In this document: piece after piece, positions 59,501-63,106 of the stretch
Position numbering within the stretch: position 1 is the stretch's first letter
Layout of the letters: each line of letters begins with the position of its first letter
DNA from: Mesocentrotus franciscanus
Taxonomy: Eukaryota; Echinodermata; Echinoidea; Camarodonta; Strongylocentrotidae
NCBI GenBank assembly: GCA_037976565.1
Contig: CP137686.1
Span: forward strand, 26,125,828-26,189,827
Reading direction: 5' to 3'
Length of the DNA stretch: 64,000 nucleotides
Program-made: the position numbers and the translations under genes
The notes under the pieces: generated by a model
Database searches by the model: none
Told to the model about the DNA's origin: nothing
Seen by the model: only the letters and a program-made list of their open reading frames with translations

Positions 59501-60767
59501 TTCCACACAAGTACTTCATCTTCAGAAATCCTTTACGGGGTTTTTTGCACGAGATGTTGGAAGCAGGCGAGAAGGGCATATTGAGCAGAAGTCAAAAGCT
59601 ATCTGTGTGTATTCATCACATTTTAAACACTGTCTCTTTAATACTTTACTAATCCATCAGTATAAAGTCAGTATTTACGCAGTGGTATAGTGTGTGTCCA
59701 GCCATTGAGCAGACATTGGCATCATGACAGGGAAGGGGAGGCAGGGGCAATCAGAAAATAAAATGCAAATAATTTTGTTTTTCTATTGCCATTTGATTTG
59801 AGAACATGTCCCCCTGTTCTCCTGTGCCCCCATGGCTACATCACTGTACATATGAATGTGGCATTGATGGTAAATACAGTATTCGATTATAAACAAATCT
59901 ACCGACTGCTTAGACCATTTCTGCATGAAATGTAAAAGTTCATGTTTTTTTTAAATTGCTCTCTTGAATACAGGAAAGGGGGTTTTAAACTACTTTACAA
60001 CGATTTCTCCAACCTTTGCAAACATCTGAAGAGCGGTGACTCATAATGAACTCTTTGAGGTCACTTATTAAAACTCAACAACCTGCCCATTTCTATTCAA
60101 TGTGGAATTTAAAGACAGTCTAAAGTTCTGGTCAAACACAAAAATAAAATGCTTATAAAATAAAACAATATTCAGACTTAATTTCAAAGACTACAGAGAA
60201 GTGACATATGTCAATCAAAATGTTTATCAGCCAAAAATAAAGAAAGGCAAGATAATGAAATAGGGTCCATTAAAAGTTTATATAATAATCCCATAGGTCC
60301 ATATCTGTGTTAGTATTTTCAAGTGTATCAAATCCTGAATATTTTTGTTATATGTTACATCAGAAATTGTCATTAATTCCTTTTTATGTTAGTCTGTTAA
60401 AAAAATTGTCAGTCAAAACAACCTGTTCACTGCATGATAAATATTTAGGACAAATGCATAACAAAAACTAGAAAGACATTTAGACAATACTTTGAGAAAT
60501 CCAGTTTTATAGCCAGAATTCTAGAATACCTTTAAATGATTAAATTTTACATCCATATTCCTCTAAGTCCAACTCACCTCTGGTAGTAATGTCCTCGTAA
60601 GGGCTGGATCCACGGCCTGTCAAGAGGAAAAGAAAAGGAGAAAAATCATGAGTATTCTATGGCAACGGACCAAAACATAAGTGGAAAATTCAGTCAACAT
60701 GGCAGTAATTAGCGGTACTCACTCGACGCTGGCGCCACCGTGTCTGCAAGCATCTACGGCAGAGCAT
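1019..60767 (-). CDS. SCHIP1: IQCJ-SCHIP1-type gene (schwannomin-interacting protein 1 with N-terminal IQ region), whole spliced locus
   Basis: Joined exon order (minus strand): 60767-60723, 60616-60578, 35858-35748 or its duplicate 31811-31701, 24360-24296, 19557-19477, 12833-12532, 9985-9421, 9322-9001, 7503-7198, 6575-6417, 5812-5683, 5112-5019, then possibly 1363-1019. Phases agree at every junction from the first exon through 5019. The product is about 740 residues before the tail: two IQ motifs, an acidic run, a long Ser/Thr-rich region, then the C-terminal coiled coil with NDLHSQIE, LNEDLVQ and DIEDL, diagnostic of SCHIP1. In vertebrates SCHIP1 binds the merlin/schwannomin tumour suppressor, and the IQCJ-SCHIP1 form binds calmodulin and ankyrin-G at axon initial segments and nodes. 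A similar cortical adaptor role here is inference. Family assignment is strong; the first and last exons are uncertain. Confidence 0.85.
2729..2770 (+). repeat. (TA)n(GA)n microsatellite
   Basis: TATATATATATAGAGAGAGA run. Confidence 0.95.
3071..3136. repeat. Short palindromic element (SCAG hairpin family)
   Basis: Left arm TTGAGAGCCAGAAGGGTATA, right arm GTTAAAGCCTTCTTCCTCTC; loop about 20 nt. Confidence 0.7.
3655..4000 (+). repeat. Dispersed repeat with inverted termini, copy A
   Basis: Shares long blocks, reverse-complemented, with 11040-11345: TTCATGAAGTGTTCAAACAG, TATCATACTGAATCACACAT, and CCAGTCCACCTTTCATTC. Inside it, ACAGTTAACAACTAAATTAT near 3761 and AATAATTCAAATTTTAACT near 3978 form imperfect inverted ends. 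It looks like a non-autonomous DNA transposon, but the exact ends are unclear because homology extends about 100 bp beyond the left arm. Confidence 0.6.
5019..5112 (-). CDS. SCHIP1: SCHIP1 conserved C-terminal coiled-coil exon 2
   Basis: Acceptor CATCTTTGCTCTCCAG; two bases complete an Arg codon, then LNEDLVQCLLARDSHKREQE and RLIDIEDLNR. The NEDLVQ and IDIEDL blocks match the end of the SCHIP1 coiled coil. The exon end is ambiguous. Three options: CAG|GTGGAT at 5019/5018, where homology stops; a stronger consensus donor A|GTGAGT at 5005/5004; or no splice, reading 17 more codons to TAA at 4967-4969. The read-through sequence (WIRMSESGVQTRMHRC) does not look like SCHIP1 and overlaps a B-box-like GGTTCAAACC, so I prefer the first. 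Odd substitutions versus the usual RDELHMEQD block (here RDSHKREQE) are visible. Confidence 0.9.
5683..5812 (-). CDS. SCHIP1: SCHIP1 conserved C-terminal coiled-coil exon 1
   Basis: A 130 nt exon with acceptor CTCTTTCCCAG and donor GAAA|GTAAGT, entering in phase 0 and leaving after one base. It carries the family signature: LSGLGDLPISLLGKRFQYKT, then LSRMNVSKLQIILNDLHSQI. The block LQIILNDLHSQIE is the start of the conserved leucine-zipper coiled coil used for self-association and for binding schwannomin/merlin in mammals. This exon and the next are the most diagnostic in the window. Confidence 0.95.
6108..6258 (-). mobile_element. tRNA-derived SINE
   Basis: On the minus strand, a Pol III A-box-like TGGTCCAGTGGATAAG is followed at proper spacing by a B-box-like GGTTTAGAATCCC (consensus GGTTCRANNCC with changes). 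The order and spacing are those of a tRNA head, and the rest is an unrelated tail ending in an ATT-type simple repeat near 6172-6184. It lies in the 604 bp intron between two SCHIP1 exons. No intact tRNA cloverleaf is claimed. Confidence 0.65.
6417..6575 (-). CDS. SCHIP1: SCHIP1 helical exon before the C-terminal coiled coil
   Basis: A 159 nt exon, phase 0 both sides, with acceptor TTCCTCTTTCCAG and donor CCTG|GTAAGA. Its 53 residues include VTFEDIEDFESKKAHLQEEA and a continuous amphipathic helix through AWAKAEPLAKLQMELERQQR. The frame stays open through the intron on both sides, but the splice sites are strong and homology stops at them. This region sits directly before the SCHIP1 leucine-zipper-like coiled coil. 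Confidence 0.88.
7198..7503 (-). CDS. SCHIP1: SCHIP1 middle/C-terminal exon
   Basis: A 306 nt exon, phase 0 both sides, acceptor CTTTCCTTACAATCAG, donor CCAAAG|GTATAT. It starts SQKNSRQEILRKLAMGG, a short basic helix, then an acidic linker, the segment MNLQICFVNENLDSDDEGS, and ends in a Ser-rich tail. A TCGCAG just inside the exon gives an alternative acceptor six bases in that would drop two residues without changing frame. QICFVNE followed by an Asp/Glu/Ser patch resembles, by eye, the conserved block before the SCHIP1 coiled coil. Confidence 0.88.
7504..9000. other. Intron
   Basis: AT-rich intron with several TACATGTA octamers and no recognisable gene or defined repeat. Confidence 0.6.
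9001..9322 (-). CDS. SCHIP1: Thr-rich exon ending in a charged coiled-coil segment
   Basis: A 322 nt exon that begins after CTGTGCAG, 98 bp beyond the previous exon, and ends at AAACAG|GTGTGT in phase 0. The first half is mostly Thr with Ser, Asn and Ala (for example TTGATTTTTCNRGTNTQ). The second half is more ordered: basic KRSIREGG, then VLDWDSLEKHLAKMEKEEEQ, a charged helix ending QQQSAKQ. The only frame that joins the previous exon to this one uses the small intron. The Thr-rich part is low complexity and probably disordered. Confidence 0.78.
9323..9420 (-). other. 98 bp micro-intron
   Basis: Donor ACCAG|GTTGGT, branch-like ACTAAT, pyrimidine-rich TTCCTCC and acceptor CTGTGCAG. Removal shifts the frame by exactly the amount needed to join the two flanking coding segments. 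A sequencing indel is the alternative explanation. Confidence 0.55.
9421..9985 (-). CDS. SCHIP1: Large central exon, acidic/serine-rich disordered region of SCHIP1
   Basis: A 565 nt exon. The acceptor TTTGTCCGCAG supplies the two bases that complete a Gly codon; the donor ACCAG|GTTGGT is weaker but in phase. It encodes about 188 residues rich in Ser, Glu, Asp and Asn, with MLHDLGSSVELDDKACYE, a basic SRRRQGINRLSLAEELAAME helix and MEEERIM-like acidic helices (RIMEDSLDFDSQNEESDYYA). Near the end comes SELTEALAKLKTKLGTAY. SCHIP1 proteins have a long low-complexity middle part of this kind. The ORF itself runs about 25 bases past the donor to a stop, so splicing (or a frameshift) is required to reach the next coding segment. 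Confidence 0.86.
10353..10910 (+). mobile_element. TTAA-flanked MITE, copy 1 (piggyBac-like ends)
   Basis: A 558 bp element with TTAA at both edges and inverted ends: TATAGACCAGTTTTGG at left, CCAGAACTGGTCTATA at right (15 of 16 match as inverted repeats). The target TTAA suggests a piggyBac-type non-autonomous element. It shares most of its body with 24977-25379 but has about 150 bp more in the right half. No transposase ORF is present. Confidence 0.7.
11040..11345 (-). repeat. Dispersed repeat with inverted termini, copy B (opposite orientation)
   Basis: Reverse-complement relative of 3655-4000, with shared blocks GAATGAAAGGTGGACTGGTT and ATGTGTGATTCAGTATGATA. The two copies sit in different introns of the same gene in opposite orientation, so they could pair in the pre-mRNA. 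Confidence 0.6.
12532..12833 (-). CDS. SCHIP1: Second IQ motif plus long acidic tract
   Basis: A 302 nt exon with acceptor TTTTTTGGTTCTAG and donor TCTTCAG|GTATGG; it enters needing one base and leaves after one. It opens with the rest of the second IQ motif (IQRAWRNYKRRKE), a calmodulin-binding type helix. From about residue 32 of the exon it becomes nearly pure Asp with a few Asn, Ile and Val, encoded by GAT-type triplets, then a Ser/Gln/Glu-rich tail with LPSESDINSSQADLQRE. The Asp tract looks like an expanded trinucleotide run kept in frame and may vary in length between alleles. Acidic, serine-rich sequence of this kind is a typical CK2 substrate; that is inference here. Confidence 0.9.
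16150..16800 (+). repeat. Diverged direct repeats
   Basis: Two related blocks, near 16160-16330 and 16590-16760, share GATGC-CACCTGT-TGCC and GACATGTCTCCTGGA with similar downstream order (a precise TCATTGA..CTT..CAG region). A third, weaker relative sits near 16400-16500. Probably fragments of an old repeat family. Confidence 0.45.
18599..18740. repeat. (GA)n and (CT)n tracts in opposite sense
   Basis: (AG)n at 18599-18620 and (CT)n at 18714-18740 are separated by 93 bp and could pair as a hairpin; long purine/pyrimidine strand bias surrounds them. Confidence 0.7.
19477..19557 (-). CDS. SCHIP1: Exon leading into the second IQ motif
   Basis: An 81 nt exon with acceptor CCTTTCTTACAG and consensus donor TAAC|GTAAGT. 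One base completes the Asn codon from the previous exon; two bases are left at the end. It encodes HRLEVEFEDNKCVRRNRLQR and then YESRIIT. The last residues are the start of an IQ motif that continues in the next exon (RIIT/IQRAWR). The motif is thus split by a phase-2 intron. The charged run and the position before IQRAWR match the layout of vertebrate IQCJ. Confidence 0.85.
22185..22253. repeat. Short palindromic element, degenerate left arm
   Basis: Right arm GAGTGAACGCCCTACTGGCT is intact; the left arm (CAGCTCAAAGACAAAAGAGC, then ATTAACTC) is diverged. Confidence 0.5.
23585..23616 (+). promoter_or_regulatory. Candidate plus-strand TATA + initiator core promoter
   Basis: TATATAAAG at 23585-23593 inside a locally GC-richer stretch, followed by TCAGTT at 23611-23616 (initiator TCAKTY). 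The gap from the TATA start to the initiator A is 28 nt, which is canonical. It would fire antisense to the host gene. No clear coding exon follows; the 108-codon ORF beginning at 23750 has no protein-like features. It could serve a non-coding RNA or be chance. Confidence 0.35.
24296..24360 (-). CDS. SCHIP1: IQCJ-like charged helix exon
   Basis: A 65 nt exon with acceptor GATTTCAACAG and donor GAAAA|GTAAGT. It enters in phase 0 and leaves after two bases of a codon. The 21 complete codons read DEEQRRNHMLKQVEEGELLLE: acidic/basic, amphipathic and helix-prone. With the next exon it gives a LENHRLE-type segment resembling, by eye, the part of vertebrate IQCJ just before its IQ motif. The call rests on splice consensus, phase continuity and that resemblance. 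Confidence 0.8.
24840..25430 (+). repeat. Degenerate telomere-like (TAACCC)n patches
   Basis: Interrupted CTAACCCTAA-type repeats at about 24840-24976 and 25378-25430, on either side of the TTAA MITE. They read as one patch split by the MITE insertion. Internal, not a chromosome end. Confidence 0.6.
24977..25379 (+). mobile_element. TTAA-flanked MITE, copy 2
   Basis: About 403 bp, with ends AAAGACCAGTTTTGG and CCAGAACTGGTCTTT and right flank TTAA (left TTAA degenerate). Same orientation as the copy at 10353; shared blocks include TGTACAGTGCTTGTAACTTT and CTGATCGATTCCACAAC. It is inserted in a degenerate (TAACCC)n stretch. Confidence 0.7.
25582..25765 (+). repeat. Short TIR repeat family, copy 1
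   Basis: Begins CTAGTCTGCAAGCACAGACT and ends GGTTTGTACCTGCAAAC, which are imperfect inverted ends. Internal GCCTTGAG, GGCTGTGTC and TTACGCAC blocks recur in the other copies at 28076, 28309 and 43130. Confidence 0.6.
26191..26742. mobile_element. TIR DNA transposon (non-autonomous) with perfect 29 bp ends
   Basis: The first 29 bp (starting TACCGTAAATCTCCGTGTAT, ending AAGGCGCAC) are exactly inverted at 26714-26742. The end TA on both sides fits a TA target duplication as in Tc1/mariner/pogo elements. The TATAAGGCGCAC motif also recurs, degenerate, just inside each end. It contains a 31 bp poly-A run (26274-26304) and a reverse-transcriptase fragment, but no transposase. Superfamily is inferred from ends only. 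Confidence 0.75.
26405..26560 (+). pseudogene. Non-LTR retrotransposon reverse-transcriptase fragment
   Basis: The plus frame reads WFESNLCNRSQYV, then GIPQGLILGPLLFLIYINDL. These are the conserved WF-YL-NR-QYV and G-PQG--LGP-LF-IYINDL blocks of non-LTR retrotransposon RT (LINE, Jockey/CR1/RTE-like). The catalytic ADD block that should follow is not recognisable, and a stop closes the frame at about 26585. It is a dead fragment of about 52 codons carried inside the TIR element. Confidence 0.85.
28076..28292 (+). repeat. Short TIR repeat family, copy 2
   Basis: Starts CTAGCCTGCAGATACAGACT and ends GGTTCGTACCTGTGAATTAG, with the same internal order as the copy at 25582. Confidence 0.55.
28309..28467 (+). 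repeat. Short TIR repeat family, copy 3
   Basis: Starts TTAGTCTGTAAGCACAGACT and ends GGTTTGTTCATCCAAACTAG. It sits directly after copy 2 and ends right where the duplicated contig-end segment starts. Confidence 0.55.
28825..28882. repeat. Short palindromic element
   Basis: GGAGCCAGAAGGGCATTGAC and GAGCCTTCTGGTTCTCAACA arms. The same element recurs at 32864-32920 in the duplicated contig end. Confidence 0.7.
29403..29480 (+). repeat. (AAAAAG)n(GGA)n microsatellite
   Basis: Purine-only compound microsatellite; the counterpart at 33445-33523 has fewer AAAAAG and more GGA/GAA units. Confidence 0.9.
31701..31811 (-). CDS. SCHIP1: IQ-motif exon, left-hand copy (probable assembly duplicate)
   Basis: Second copy of the 37-codon IQ exon, with the same splice sites (acceptor ACCTACAG, donor AGG|GTAAAT) and no coding change. 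If both were real, the message could carry two adjacent IQ exons without a frameshift, since the exon is symmetric (phase 0-0). Its position about 200 bp from a 500-N gap, in a segment that repeats on the other side, points to an unmerged allelic contig overlap. Annotators should count this exon once. Confidence 0.7.
32008..32507. other. Assembly gap, 500 N
   Basis: Exactly 500 N, a conventional placeholder length rather than a measured size. Confidence 0.99.
33445..33523 (+). repeat. (AAAAAG)n(GGA)n microsatellite, second allele/copy
   Basis: Counterpart of 29403-29480 with a different repeat count, as expected of two haplotypes. Confidence 0.9.
35748..35858 (-). CDS. SCHIP1: IQ-motif exon, right-hand copy
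   Basis: A 111 nt exon, phase 0 at both ends, between acceptor ACCTACAG and donor AACAGG|GTAAAT. Its 37 residues contain a complete IQ motif, AATRIQSSYRGHLGRK, matching the IQxxxRGxxxR consensus, with a Leu-rich extension after it. IQ motifs bind calmodulin, often without calcium. The exon is identical in protein to the copy at 31701-31811, and both lie in a duplicated 3.5 kb segment flanking an assembly gap. I take this copy, on the contig continuous with the 5' part of the gene, as equivalent to the other. Only one is likely to be real. Confidence 0.8.
37485..37838 (-). CDS. Candidate nested single-exon ORF with one membrane segment, function unknown
   Basis: A 117-codon minus-strand ORF. 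The N-terminal 75 residues are polar (KKSNHKPQEEEVAIAEAI, then Ser/Asn/Gly-rich). A hydrophobic stretch, VLPICAFLLPAYVILTLC, near residues 66-85 could span a membrane, followed by a basic KPDRKNMKR: a type compatible with a single-pass protein. The start lies in a CTT/GAA simple repeat, which weakens it. There is no recognisable family and no clear promoter or poly-A signal. It could be an unannotated exon, a small nested gene or chance. Confidence 0.3.
   Translation of the reverse strand: MKKSNHKPQEEEVAIAEAIISSSGHHSNVRASIEGTGTNSSANMRRPIYSNPLESGYDFKTEPFKCQVLPICAFLLPAYVILTLCKPDRKNMKRISDIPVNTPSLSRECCKIVPTLK
38400..38745 (+). repeat. Diverged tandem repeat, about 90 bp unit, four copies
   Basis: Units share TTTTCATGGAATTGACTTGA, TTTTACGCTAA-A-TCCCATCC and GACAAAAGACTTTAAAAG. 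Copies begin near 38402 (partial), 38469, 38553 and 38649. Confidence 0.75.
39139..39175 (+). repeat. (CT)n microsatellite
   Basis: CTCTCTCTTTCTCTCTCTCT tract; a similar tract lies at about 39502-39530. Confidence 0.9.
40020..40168. mobile_element. Small fold-back MITE
   Basis: Ends GGGACCCGTTTCACAAAG and TTTTGTGAAACGCCCCCC are inverted, and inner arms AGTGACAAATCACTGAT / CTGTGATTTGTCACTGAT also pair. The CGTTTCACAAA end is shared with the element at 58869-59167. Confidence 0.7.
42597..42660. repeat. Short palindromic element
   Basis: Left arm TGGAGCCAGAAGTGTATTGA, right arm AACCCTTTTGGCTATCAAT. Confidence 0.6.
43130..43335 (+). repeat. Short TIR repeat family, copy 4
   Basis: Starts TAGTCTGCAGGTACAGACTC and ends TTGTGCCTGCAAACTAG, near-inverted ends of a 206 bp element. 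Internal CTTGAGCAGAGCC and GTCTCTGGCTGTGTC match the other copies. Confidence 0.6.
43890..44032 (+). repeat. (CT)n / CCT-rich tract
   Basis: Pure CT from about 43894 to 43930, then CT/CCCT-rich to 44032. ORFs here are repeat translations. Confidence 0.9.
44076..44142. repeat. Short palindromic element
   Basis: CTGAGAGCCAGACAGGTGTT and GAGTTAACGCCCTTCTTACT arms around an AAGTATAT loop. Confidence 0.7.
44208..44270. repeat. Short palindromic element, best-preserved copy
   Basis: GAGCCAGAAGGACATCAACT pairs with GTTAATGCCCTTCTGGCTC at 19 of 21 positions over a 15 nt loop (ATTTACTTCAACATA). Confidence 0.8.
44369..44700 (+). repeat. Diverged direct duplication, about 190 bp unit
   Basis: CTACCAATACTTCATAAAGA...AGGGGCATCGCTA recurs as CTACCAATGCTTCATGACAT...AGGGGAATTGCTA about 190 bp on, followed by related AAACTTC/AAACTTG segments. 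Confidence 0.5.
46693..46770 (+). repeat. (TTTA)n(TTA)n tract
   Basis: TTTATTTATTTA, then ATTATTATT units and a poly-T/poly-G run at 46758-46772. Confidence 0.9.
47975..48475 (+). repeat. Degenerate tandem repeat, about 165 bp unit, three copies
   Basis: Repeated landmarks per unit: TATAATCATTT-TGAAGTT, GGAACATG-A, TATGACATC, GATATTCA-GAAAA--TGATC and AAAAGG-T-AAATCC-TTAT. Copies start near 47990, 48138 and 48306. Confidence 0.7.
48702..48770. repeat. Short palindromic element
   Basis: CTGTTGAGAAGAAGAAGGGC, then ATTAATCC, with right arm AACAGCCTTCTAGCTCTGAG. Confidence 0.6.
49179..49340 (+). repeat. Compound TCC/TCT/CT/CA microsatellite
   Basis: TTCTCC, TCC, TCT, CT and (CA)n in series (CA at about 49319-49339). 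Confidence 0.9.
50755..50818. repeat. Short palindromic element
   Basis: GCGCTAGAAGGACACTAGAT and GAGCTAAGGCCCTTCTAGTT arms. The arms changed together (CCAGAAG to CTAGAAG, and CTTCTGG to CTTCTAG), so the pairing is kept. Confidence 0.65.
51271..51332. repeat. Short palindromic element
   Basis: GCGCCAGAAAGATATTACTC and AACACCCTTCTGGCTCTC arms. Confidence 0.65.
51780..52217 (+). repeat. Recent tandem duplication, 225 bp unit, two copies
   Basis: The unit starting GCTTGAGAAAGCCAGATGGA at 51780 repeats at 52005 with only a few changes (for example CTCATGAAT/CTGATGAAT, GCAAATT/GCAACTT). The junction copies share ACTCACTAAACCGC, suggesting slippage or unequal exchange at that short repeat. Confidence 0.9.
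52507..52690 (+). repeat. Degenerate (TTAGGG)n patch
   Basis: GGGTTAGGGTT-type units with many substitutions over about 180 bp, interstitial. Confidence 0.7.
53393..53800 (+). repeat. Degenerate tandem repeat, three copies
   Basis: AAATCAGAATT-A--ATG--GTTC...ATTACC-AAAGCC...ATGCAGT recurs near 53449, 53608 and 53728, with CTGTTAC-AATG before two of them. Confidence 0.6.
54939..55004. repeat. Short palindromic element, with a half copy beside it
   Basis: TGTTGAGAACTAGAAGGAAT and GTAATGCCTTTCTGGCTCTC arms; an isolated right arm (TAATGCCCTTCTGCCGCTCA) lies at about 54903-54922. Confidence 0.65.
55753..55890 (+). repeat. GA/GAC-rich tract
   Basis: Repeated GAGAGAGGGAGAAAGAGAGA-type units with GACAGA interruptions. 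Confidence 0.9.
56300..56541 (+). repeat. CT-rich microsatellite zone
   Basis: CTTT, CT and (CT)n runs, longest at about 56507-56540. Confidence 0.9.
58869..59167. mobile_element. Long-TIR fold-back MITE
   Basis: A 299 bp element whose termini are perfect inverted repeats for about 31 bp (starting ACCTGGGGGGTGTTTCACAA) and pair with few mismatches for about 73 bp (through GTTCATGCCAT). It has no coding capacity. The two arms would form a strong hairpin in single-stranded RNA or DNA. Confidence 0.85.
60578..60616 (-). CDS. SCHIP1: Small 5' coding exon, 13 codons
   Basis: A 39 nt exon bounded by a good acceptor (TTTTCCTCTTGACAG) and a near-perfect donor (GAG|GTGAGTT). It reads AVDPALTRTLLPE in phase 0 on both sides. 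This lets it join in frame to the IQ exon 25 kb downstream and to the putative start exon 106 bp upstream. Homology cannot be judged on so short a piece; support comes from splice sites and phase only. Confidence 0.55.
60723..60767 (-). CDS. SCHIP1: Putative first coding exon, 15 codons
   Basis: ATG at 60767-60765 opens a short, very basic reading frame (MLCRRCLQTRWRQRR) that runs straight into a strong donor, CGA|GTGAGT, in phase 0. That phase matches the next exon. The frame is closed upstream by TAA about 30 nt before the ATG. It could instead be an internal exon starting after the AG just before the ATG, because a pyrimidine-rich stretch lies about 20 nt further up. The neighbouring exon is only 106 bp away across a small intron. 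No family signature can be recognised in 15 residues, so the start codon choice is tentative. Confidence 0.42.
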
Positions 60768-60818
60768 CTCCAGTGTCACGCCCAGTTGAGAAGGAAATAG
60801 TCTTTAGACAACTTCTGT

Positions 60819-60826
60819 CTTATAAA
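60819..60826 (-). promoter_or_regulatory. Weak TATA-like element upstream of the first exon
   Basis: TTTATAAG on the minus strand, 52 nt before the putative ATG. It would give a 5' UTR of only about 25 nt. AT-rich surroundings make chance likely. Confidence 0.2.
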
Positions 60827-60939
60827 TGCTATGACCTTCTTTATTCGGAATGAATGATTTATGGAGGAATGCGAGGCACTTGATATCTATTGCTTGAGAT
60901 ATAGCATGCCTTCTTGTTGAATTATATCTGAAGCGATTG

Positions 60940-61890
60940 TGGTTCAAAACATCGTCAACGACAAGCAGTAAAACAAAAGTGAAGGAGGCTCGATAGCTTA
61001 AAGATTAAAACAGGCGGACAGGAAAATATAGTTCGATATGTTTGTACATGGATTATAACCTAATTTGGAAAAAACAAGATCAGGTTTTACAAAACTTGAA
61101 ATGGATCAAATCACCATCAACTACTAGCCATAATCTTCAGGGGATTAGGAGTCTCAATAGCTTGGGCTTTACAGCAGCAGGCCTGGAAAATATGTTTTGA
61201 TAATTGTACAGAGGGTATAAACTTGATTAGAATCAGGTTATGACCAGACTCCATCAGGTTTTAAAAATTTCAGGATAGATCTGAAGCTATGTGGTTGAAA
61301 GCATCATCAACTACAAGCAGTAATCTTCAAGCATTTAACAGGAATTAGGATTCATAACTCAGGTTATGGCCAGACTACAGCAGCAGGCCTAGAAAATACG
61401 GTTTAATATGTTTTGAAGGAGGTTATAGCCTGAGAATCAACTTATGAACAAACTAGATCTGGTTTCACAAAAACTTGAGTTATGTGGTTCAAATCAATGT
61501 CAACTACAAGCAGTAATCTTCAAGTATTTAACAGGAATAAGAAAGTTTTATAACTCAGTCTTTAAGGCAGCAGGGCTGAAAAATCAGGGTTTTGAAGTCA
61601 ATAATCTTTCATAAACTTTCATGTCAATTCAAAGGAGGTTGGTTCAGAGAATCGTCAACTATAAGCAGTAAAACTCTATTTTTAACTCAAGTTCTAGAAA
61701 TAATATTTACCAGTAATAGAAAAGAAAATGTTTAGTTTGTTTATAAAGGGTTTTGTTTGTAAAGGTTGCATCTGATTGTAATTGGATTTTACCGAAAACT
61801 TGTGGTACATCAAAACCAATTTGGTTGAAAGCATTGTCAACTACAAGCAGTAAAACAGAAATGGACAAAGCTCAATAGCTGATTGGTTAT
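60940..61890 (+). repeat. Degenerate satellite-like array just upstream of the 5' exon
   Basis: CATCATCAACTACAAGCAGTA or a close variant occurs near 60950, 61116, 61306, 61494, 61648 and 61834, giving periods of about 154-188 bp. Other shared parts are ATCTTCAAG-ATTTAACAGGA, CAGCAGGCCT-GAAAATA and AACTTG-GTTATGTGGTT. Six or so copies, strongly diverged. Confidence 0.75.
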
Positions 61891-62589
61891 ATGAGAGATC
61901 CTAAAATGGTTTCAGTTAATAAAGGGGTCAAAGGTTAAGACCTTATGAAAACACTTATTTTGTTTTCCATAAAACATTACTTGATTAGCTTTCCATTCCC
62001 TCTCATATAAATGTAATTTCCTCTCTCTACACAGCTATTGCCATCTCTGCTTCCCCCTTCTCTCTCTCTCTCTCTCTCTCCCTTTATCTATCCCTCTTAT
62101 CCGCTATCTCTTCCTCTATCTTCCCCTCTATCTCTCTCCTCTATCTCCCTTCATCTACCCCTCTTATTCTTTATCTTCTCCTCTCTCTCTCCGACCCTCC
62201 CTTCATCTCTCCACCTCCCTTTAATAGCACAACTCTCAATCTTTAACTAAATCCAGTCCAAATTTGTTTAGTCTGCCGTTTACACGCACCATTCCATCAG
62301 ACAAACATTATAAATTACCCTCTCCAATACTCCTACAGCATCCTGTTCCCCGCTCCCTGACGTAGCTGCATGAATGAGCGTGCTCGACCAGCGCCGACAT
62401 TGTCTGCCTCAAATCATACGTGCACTTCCGCAGCGGGATACTTTATCGCCATGTCTGTCTGACCTTTAGCATGCAGGAAACACATGAGTGATTAGCTGTC
62501 TAGATGGCTTTAATGCAGGCCTAATGTAAACGGCACTTGAATCTACCCCACGCAAGTAAAAAAAACATTGAGCAGTCAAATCGTATGTT

Positions 62590-62652
62590 CATAGCTAGAA
62601 GGGGTTAACTCTTTGTCAAAGTATATGATTTAATGCCCTTCTGACTCCGAAA
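62590..62652. repeat. Short palindromic element
   Basis: CATAGCTAGAAGGGGTTAAC and ATTTAATGCCCTTCTGACTC arms with AAAGTATATG in the loop. Confidence 0.65.
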
Positions 62653-62850
62653 AGACGATAACTACTTGCTCCAACACAAATCATTAGAAACCCACCTACT
62701 AAGAAGGAAAGAGGAACATGAAACGTGATATATCCAAAAGATCACCACTAAAAGTGTGACAGATTTTCTATATATCCTAAATCAAATGCCTCTATGGAGT
62801 GATGAATGTTTAGATCACTTGAGGTGCGAAAGGAGCAGGTATAGCACCTG

Positions 62851-62918
62851 CACAGAGCCAGAAAGGCGTTAAATCATATCATTTCTTAACAGGTTAATAC
62901 CCTTTTAGCTCTCAACAA
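62851..62918. repeat. Short palindromic element (in tandem-duplicated unit 1)
   Basis: CAGAGCCAGAAAGGCGTTAA and GGTTAATACCCTTTTAGCTC arms. Confidence 0.65.
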
Positions 62919-63038
62919 CTCATTTCCACGAGATCAGTACTAAGAGTTTGACAGATATGCTATATATCCTAAATCAAATGCCTCTACTGTGTGATAAATG
63001 TTTAGATTGCTCGAGGTGCAAATGGAGCAAGTATATCA

Positions 63039-63106
63039 TCTGCTCAGAGGCAGACAGGCGTTAGACCACATCGTTCATTACAGGGTGAATGCCTTTCTCG
63101 CTCTCA
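63039..63106. repeat. Short palindromic element (in tandem-duplicated unit 2)
   Basis: CTGCTCAGAGGCAGACAGGC and GTGAATGCCTTTCTCGCTCT arms; diverged from its neighbour at 62851. Confidence 0.6.

Larger units (their letters stand above)
36058..60577. other. Giant intron, about 24.5 kb
   Basis: Between the 5' exons and the IQ exon. It holds tandem arrays (38400-38745, 44369-44700, 47975-48475, 51780-52217, 53393-53800), fold-back MITEs (40020, 58869), a TTAGGG-like patch (52507-52690), many CT/GA microsatellites and most of the short palindromes. Apart from the ORF at 37485-37838, nothing coding is convincing. Confidence 0.6.
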
